A stretch of 64,000 bases of DNA from Halomonas sp. DQ26W (GTDB taxonomy: Bacteria > Pseudomonadota > Gammaproteobacteria > Pseudomonadales > Halomonadaceae). Where the stretch lies: the NCBI RefSeq assembly GCF_003339685.1, contig NZ_QPKI01000003.1, forward strand, positions 122,301 through 186,300, written 5' to 3'. Within the stretch, counting starts at the first letter, position 1. Every line of letters begins with the position of its first letter. A program made the position numbers and the translations under genes. Below are positions 61,526-64,000 of this stretch, piece after piece. The notes under the pieces are model-generated. The model searched no databases. It was not told the DNA's origin and saw only the letters and a list, made by a program, of their open reading frames with translations.

Positions 61526-62314
61526 TCAGGCCAGCTGGGTGGTGGATGGGGAGTGAGCAGCGCCCTGATGGGCACGGCAAGCCTCGGCGAAGCCGCGGAA
61601 CAGGGCGTCGTGGAGGGCATGCTCACGGGGCTGCCACTCCGGGTGCCACTGCACCGCCAGGGCGAAGGTGGCGGCATCCGACACCGATACCGCCTCGATC
61701 AGGCCGTCCGGGGCCCAGGCCTCGGCCACCAGCCCCTCGCCCAGGCGATCGACACCCTGCTGATGCAGGGAATTGACCCGCGAGCGGGTGTCGCCGAGAA
61801 GCGCAGCCAGCGGCCCACCGACGCGAATCTCCAGATCATGCACCGGCGAATACTGGGCCGCCTTGTCGGCGCCGCCGGGCTCGCGGTGATCGAGCATGCC
61901 GGGCACCGCCTGCACCGCCTGATGCAGGCTACCGCCGAAGGCCACATTGAGTTCCTGGAAACCGCGGCAGATGCCGAATAGCGGCAGCGCAAGGGCCAGG
62001 GCCTCGTGGATCCAGGTCAGGGCTGCGGCGTCGCGATGCCGATCGTCCCGGGTATTCTGGGGCGCGCGCTCGGCGCCATAGCGATGGGGCTCCACATTGG
62101 TGTAGCTGCCGGTCAGCAGCAGCCCATCGACCCGGGAGAGCAGCTCACGGGCCGTCTCGCGGTCATTCTCCTGATCGCTCCACACCGGCAAGATCACCGG
62201 GTTCAGCCCATACTCACGCAGGGCGCTCAGGTATTTCTCGGTCACCATCTGGGCGGCATGCCCCTCTACCTCTCGGCGGCAAGCAATCACCCCCACCAGG
62301 GGTCGTGTCGTCAT
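61526..62314 (-). CDS. puuD: Gamma-glutamyl-GABA hydrolase PuuD (class I GATase fold)
   Basis: Releases GABA and glutamate from gamma-glutamyl-GABA. The nucleophile is C116 in LFGICRGFQELN, with the His and Glu of the triad in VQWHPEWQ near residue 222. Length 262 residues (254 in E. coli). A GAGGAGCC site precedes the ATG. First gene of the minus-strand module B operon puuD-spuC-puuC, divergent from the synthetase gene. Confidence 0.93.
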   Translation of the reverse strand: MTTRPLVGVIACRREVEGHAAQMVTEKYLSALREYGLNPVILPVWSDQENDRETARELLSRVDGLLLTGSYTNVEPHRYGAERAPQNTRDDRHRDAAALTWIHEALALALPLFGICRGFQELNVAFGGSLHQAVQAVPGMLDHREPGGADKAAQYSPVHDLEIRVGGPLAALLGDTRSRVNSLHQQGVDRLGEGLVAEAWAPDGLIEAVSVSDAATFALAVQWHPEWQPREHALHDALFRGFAEACRAHQGAAHSPSTTQLA

Positions 62315-62357
62315 GGCTGGCTCCTCGCAGGATCGCTCAGGCGTTGTTATGGTTTAC

Positions 62358-62375
62358 TCAACATACCGCTGTTGA
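62358..62375. promoter_or_regulatory. Candidate PuuR-type operator between puuD and puuA
   Basis: Perfect 6-bp dyad TCAACA-N6-TGTTGA (TCAACATACCGCTGTTGA) in an unusually AT-rich 246-bp divergent control region. Further ATCAAC and GTTGAT half-sites lie at about 62371-62425. It does not match the E. coli PuuR site closely, so the bound protein is a guess. Confidence 0.4.
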
Positions 62376-62560
62376 TTTATCTTTCCAAGCATCTCACTGG
62401 CAAATCCAGATAAAAATAATCAACTATATGTTTTTTAATGATATTAACCGAATCACTAAAAAACCGAAGACCGAAAAAGCGTAAAGGATTTGACAACACG
62501 AACCTACCAAGAAAGGATAAGGGTCATCAACAACGACCATAAGCCCCATAGGTGAGCGCC

Positions 62561-63937
62561 ATGTCTTCCACTCCCACCGATGACGTCCAGGCCTTTCTCG
62601 ACCGCCACCCGGAGATCGACAGCTTCGACCTGCTGATCAGCGACCTCAATGGCGTCATCCGCGGCAAGCGCATCCCCCGGGATAACCTGGCCAAGGCCTA
62701 CAGCAGCGGCATCGCCCTGCCCGCCTCGGTCTTCGCCCTGGATATCAACGGCAATACCATCGAGGAAACCGGCCTGGGCCTGGCCACCGGCGACGGCGAC
62801 CGCCTCTGCCGACCGATTCCCGACAGCCTGATGCCAGTGCCCTGGCTACGCGGCGGCCGCCATGGTCAGCTACTGATGACCATGGTGGAACCCGACGAGT
62901 CGCCCTTCTTCGCCGATCCCCGTCAGGTTCTCACCCAGGTATTGAAGCGCCTGACCGCCATGGGCCTGACCCCGGTGGTGGCGCTGGAACTGGAGTTCTA
63001 CCTGGTGGACCGGGCGCGCACGCCCTCAGGCGCAATACAGCCGCCCTGCTCACCCCGCAGCGGCGAGCGCGCCACCCAGAGCCAGCTCTACTCGATCCAG
63101 GAGCTCGACGAGTACGCCGACTTCCTCGACGACATCCAGTCCGCGGCCCAGATCCAGGACCTGCCGCTGGATACCGCACTCAAAGAGTGCGCACCGGGCC
63201 AGTTCGAGATCAACCTGGTGCACTGCGACGATGCCCTTCGGGCCTGCGACAGCGCCGTGCTACTCAAGCGGCTGATCAAGGGCGTGGCGCTGACCCACGG
63301 CTTCGAGGCCACCTTCATGGCCAAGCCCTATGGACTGGAAGCCGGCAACGGCACCCATGTGCATATCAGCCTACTGGACGCCGAGGGCAAAAACGTCTTT
63401 AGCGAGCCGAATGAGGAGGTCCTTGGTAGCGCCCGCCTCAACCAGGCGGTGGCCGGCCTGCTGGAGCACATGCCCAGCTCCATGGCGCTCTTTGCCCCCA
63501 ACCTCAACTCCTTCCGCCGACTGCAACCGGGGCTCTATGTGCCCATGGCCCCCACCTGGGGCTTCGACAACCGTTCGGTGGCTCTGCGCGTTCCCTCCGG
63601 GCCGCGGACGGCGCGACGCATCGAGCACCGGGTGGCCGGCGCCGACGTCAACCCCTACCTGCTGCTGGCCACCCTGCTAGCCTCCCTGCATGACGGCCTG
63701 AGCCGGGAGCTGACCCCACCGCCGGCGATCACCGGCAACGCCTATGAGCAGGTGGAAGACAGCCTGACCAACAGCTGGCAGCAGGCTCTGGATCTGCTGG
63801 AGGCGGACGAGGTGTTGGGCGAGGCCCTGGGCCGCGAGTTTATCCACGTCTTCGTGGCCAACCGCCGGGCCGAGCGGGCCCAGGCCATGCAGGCGGTGAG
63901 TCAGCTTGAGTACGACTGGTATCTACGCCACGTCTAA
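62561..63937 (+). CDS. puuA: Glutamine synthetase-like gamma-glutamylpolyamine synthetase
   Basis: ATP-dependent ligase joining glutamate to putrescine or another polyamine, the entry step of the gamma-glutamyl pathway (PuuA in E. coli, SpuB/SpuI in Pseudomonas). The GS fold is seen in the N-terminal LLISDLNGVIRGKRIPRDN, the metal-binding ALELEFYLVD, the GNGTHVHISLLD block and RVPSGPRTARRIEHRVAGADVNPYL. The adenylylation loop of GlnA is absent, as in PuuA. ATG 62561 has AGGTGAG 5 bases upstream; a GTG at 62552 is the alternative. Length 458 residues. Confidence 0.92.
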   Translation: MSSTPTDDVQAFLDRHPEIDSFDLLISDLNGVIRGKRIPRDNLAKAYSSGIALPASVFALDINGNTIEETGLGLATGDGDRLCRPIPDSLMPVPWLRGGRHGQLLMTMVEPDESPFFADPRQVLTQVLKRLTAMGLTPVVALELEFYLVDRARTPSGAIQPPCSPRSGERATQSQLYSIQELDEYADFLDDIQSAAQIQDLPLDTALKECAPGQFEINLVHCDDALRACDSAVLLKRLIKGVALTHGFEATFMAKPYGLEAGNGTHVHISLLDAEGKNVFSEPNEEVLGSARLNQAVAGLLEHMPSSMALFAPNLNSFRRLQPGLYVPMAPTWGFDNRSVALRVPSGPRTARRIEHRVAGADVNPYLLLATLLASLHDGLSRELTPPPAITGNAYEQVEDSLTNSWQQALDLLEADEVLGEALGREFIHVFVANRRAERAQAMQAVSQLEYDWYLRHV

Positions 63938-63942
63938 CCACT

Positions 63943-63974
63943 GGCCGAAAAGTGGCTGCGCGTACTTTTCAGCC
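63943..63974 (+). terminator. Hairpin after puuA
   Basis: Arms GGCCGAAAAGT / ACTTTTCAGCC with one wobble and a 10-base loop, 5 bp past the stop codon. No T-run follows. It probably marks the end of the synthetase transcript. Confidence 0.5.
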
Positions 63975-64000
63975 TAGCGGCCTGCCCTGATCCACTCGGC

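Noticed and set aside
62381-62520. E. coli-type PuuR box in the puuD-puuA gap
   Set aside because: AT-rich words resemble it only loosely; the TCAACA dyad was kept as the better but unproven candidate.

Overview
The window is GC-rich, densely packed gammaproteobacterial chromosome. Gene content and order point to a Halomonas-like member of the Oceanospirillales/Halomonadaceae. The assignment rests on recalled gene orders and protein similarity, not on a search. The run ftsI-ftsL-rsmH-rnpB-rsmI-lpoA-yraN-diaA-dolP-sspB-sspA-petCBA-rpsI-rplM-zapE matches the arrangement I recall for Pseudomonas. Further along come the Mla lipid-transport operon, the Lpt/Kds LPS operon, the rpoN/PTS-Ntr block, the tldD-yhdP-rng-maf-mreDCB block and gatCAB. 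No tRNA, phage, insertion sequence or CRISPR array was seen.

Layout. Positions 1-3684 (minus) hold the start of the division and cell-wall cluster, the RNase P RNA and rsmI. Positions 3723-7090 (plus) encode lpoA, a YraN protein, diaA and dolP. Positions 7232-13628 (minus) encode sspAB, the cytochrome bc1 complex, ribosomal proteins S9 and L13, and zapE. After zapG, a Nif3-like gene and a DegS-type protease comes a nine-gene minus-strand run (mlaFEDCB-ibaG-murA-hisG-hisD). It faces a plus-strand run of an antiporter, kdsD, kdsC, lptCAB, rpoN, hpf, ptsN, rapZ and ptsO. Both runs serve envelope assembly and nitrogen/PTS regulation. Two well-formed sigma-54 -24/-12 elements lie just upstream of rpoN itself. 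Positions 31842-44084 carry pmbA, darP, tldD, yhdP, rng, maf and mreDCB; mreC appears to use an ATT start codon. gatCAB follows on the plus strand.

From about 47.6 kb to the right end the window is accessory catabolic DNA for polyamines. It has a PuuR-like repressor and a LuxR-type regulator. Two parallel modules follow, each with an aminotransferase, one of two closely paralogous aldehyde dehydrogenases, and an amidase. Module A (50.9-57.9 kb) adds an NhaC-family transporter, agmatine deiminase and an M20-family N-carbamoyl-amino-acid hydrolase. Module B (58.6-63.9 kb) adds a glutamine-synthetase-like gamma-glutamylpolyamine synthetase and PuuD. Module B is a recognisable gamma-glutamyl route from putrescine to GABA. 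Module A lacks the usual N-carbamoylputrescine amidohydrolase (aguB). It reads as a ureido-protected analogue: agmatine to N-carbamoylputrescine, to the carbamoyl aldehyde, to 4-ureidobutyrate, to GABA. That route is inference, and it is the most interesting possibility in the window. A secreted glycine-rich protein of unknown function lies between the modules. The intergenic regions of this part hold a 4x13-bp tandem repeat, a nested inverted-repeat element and candidate operators.
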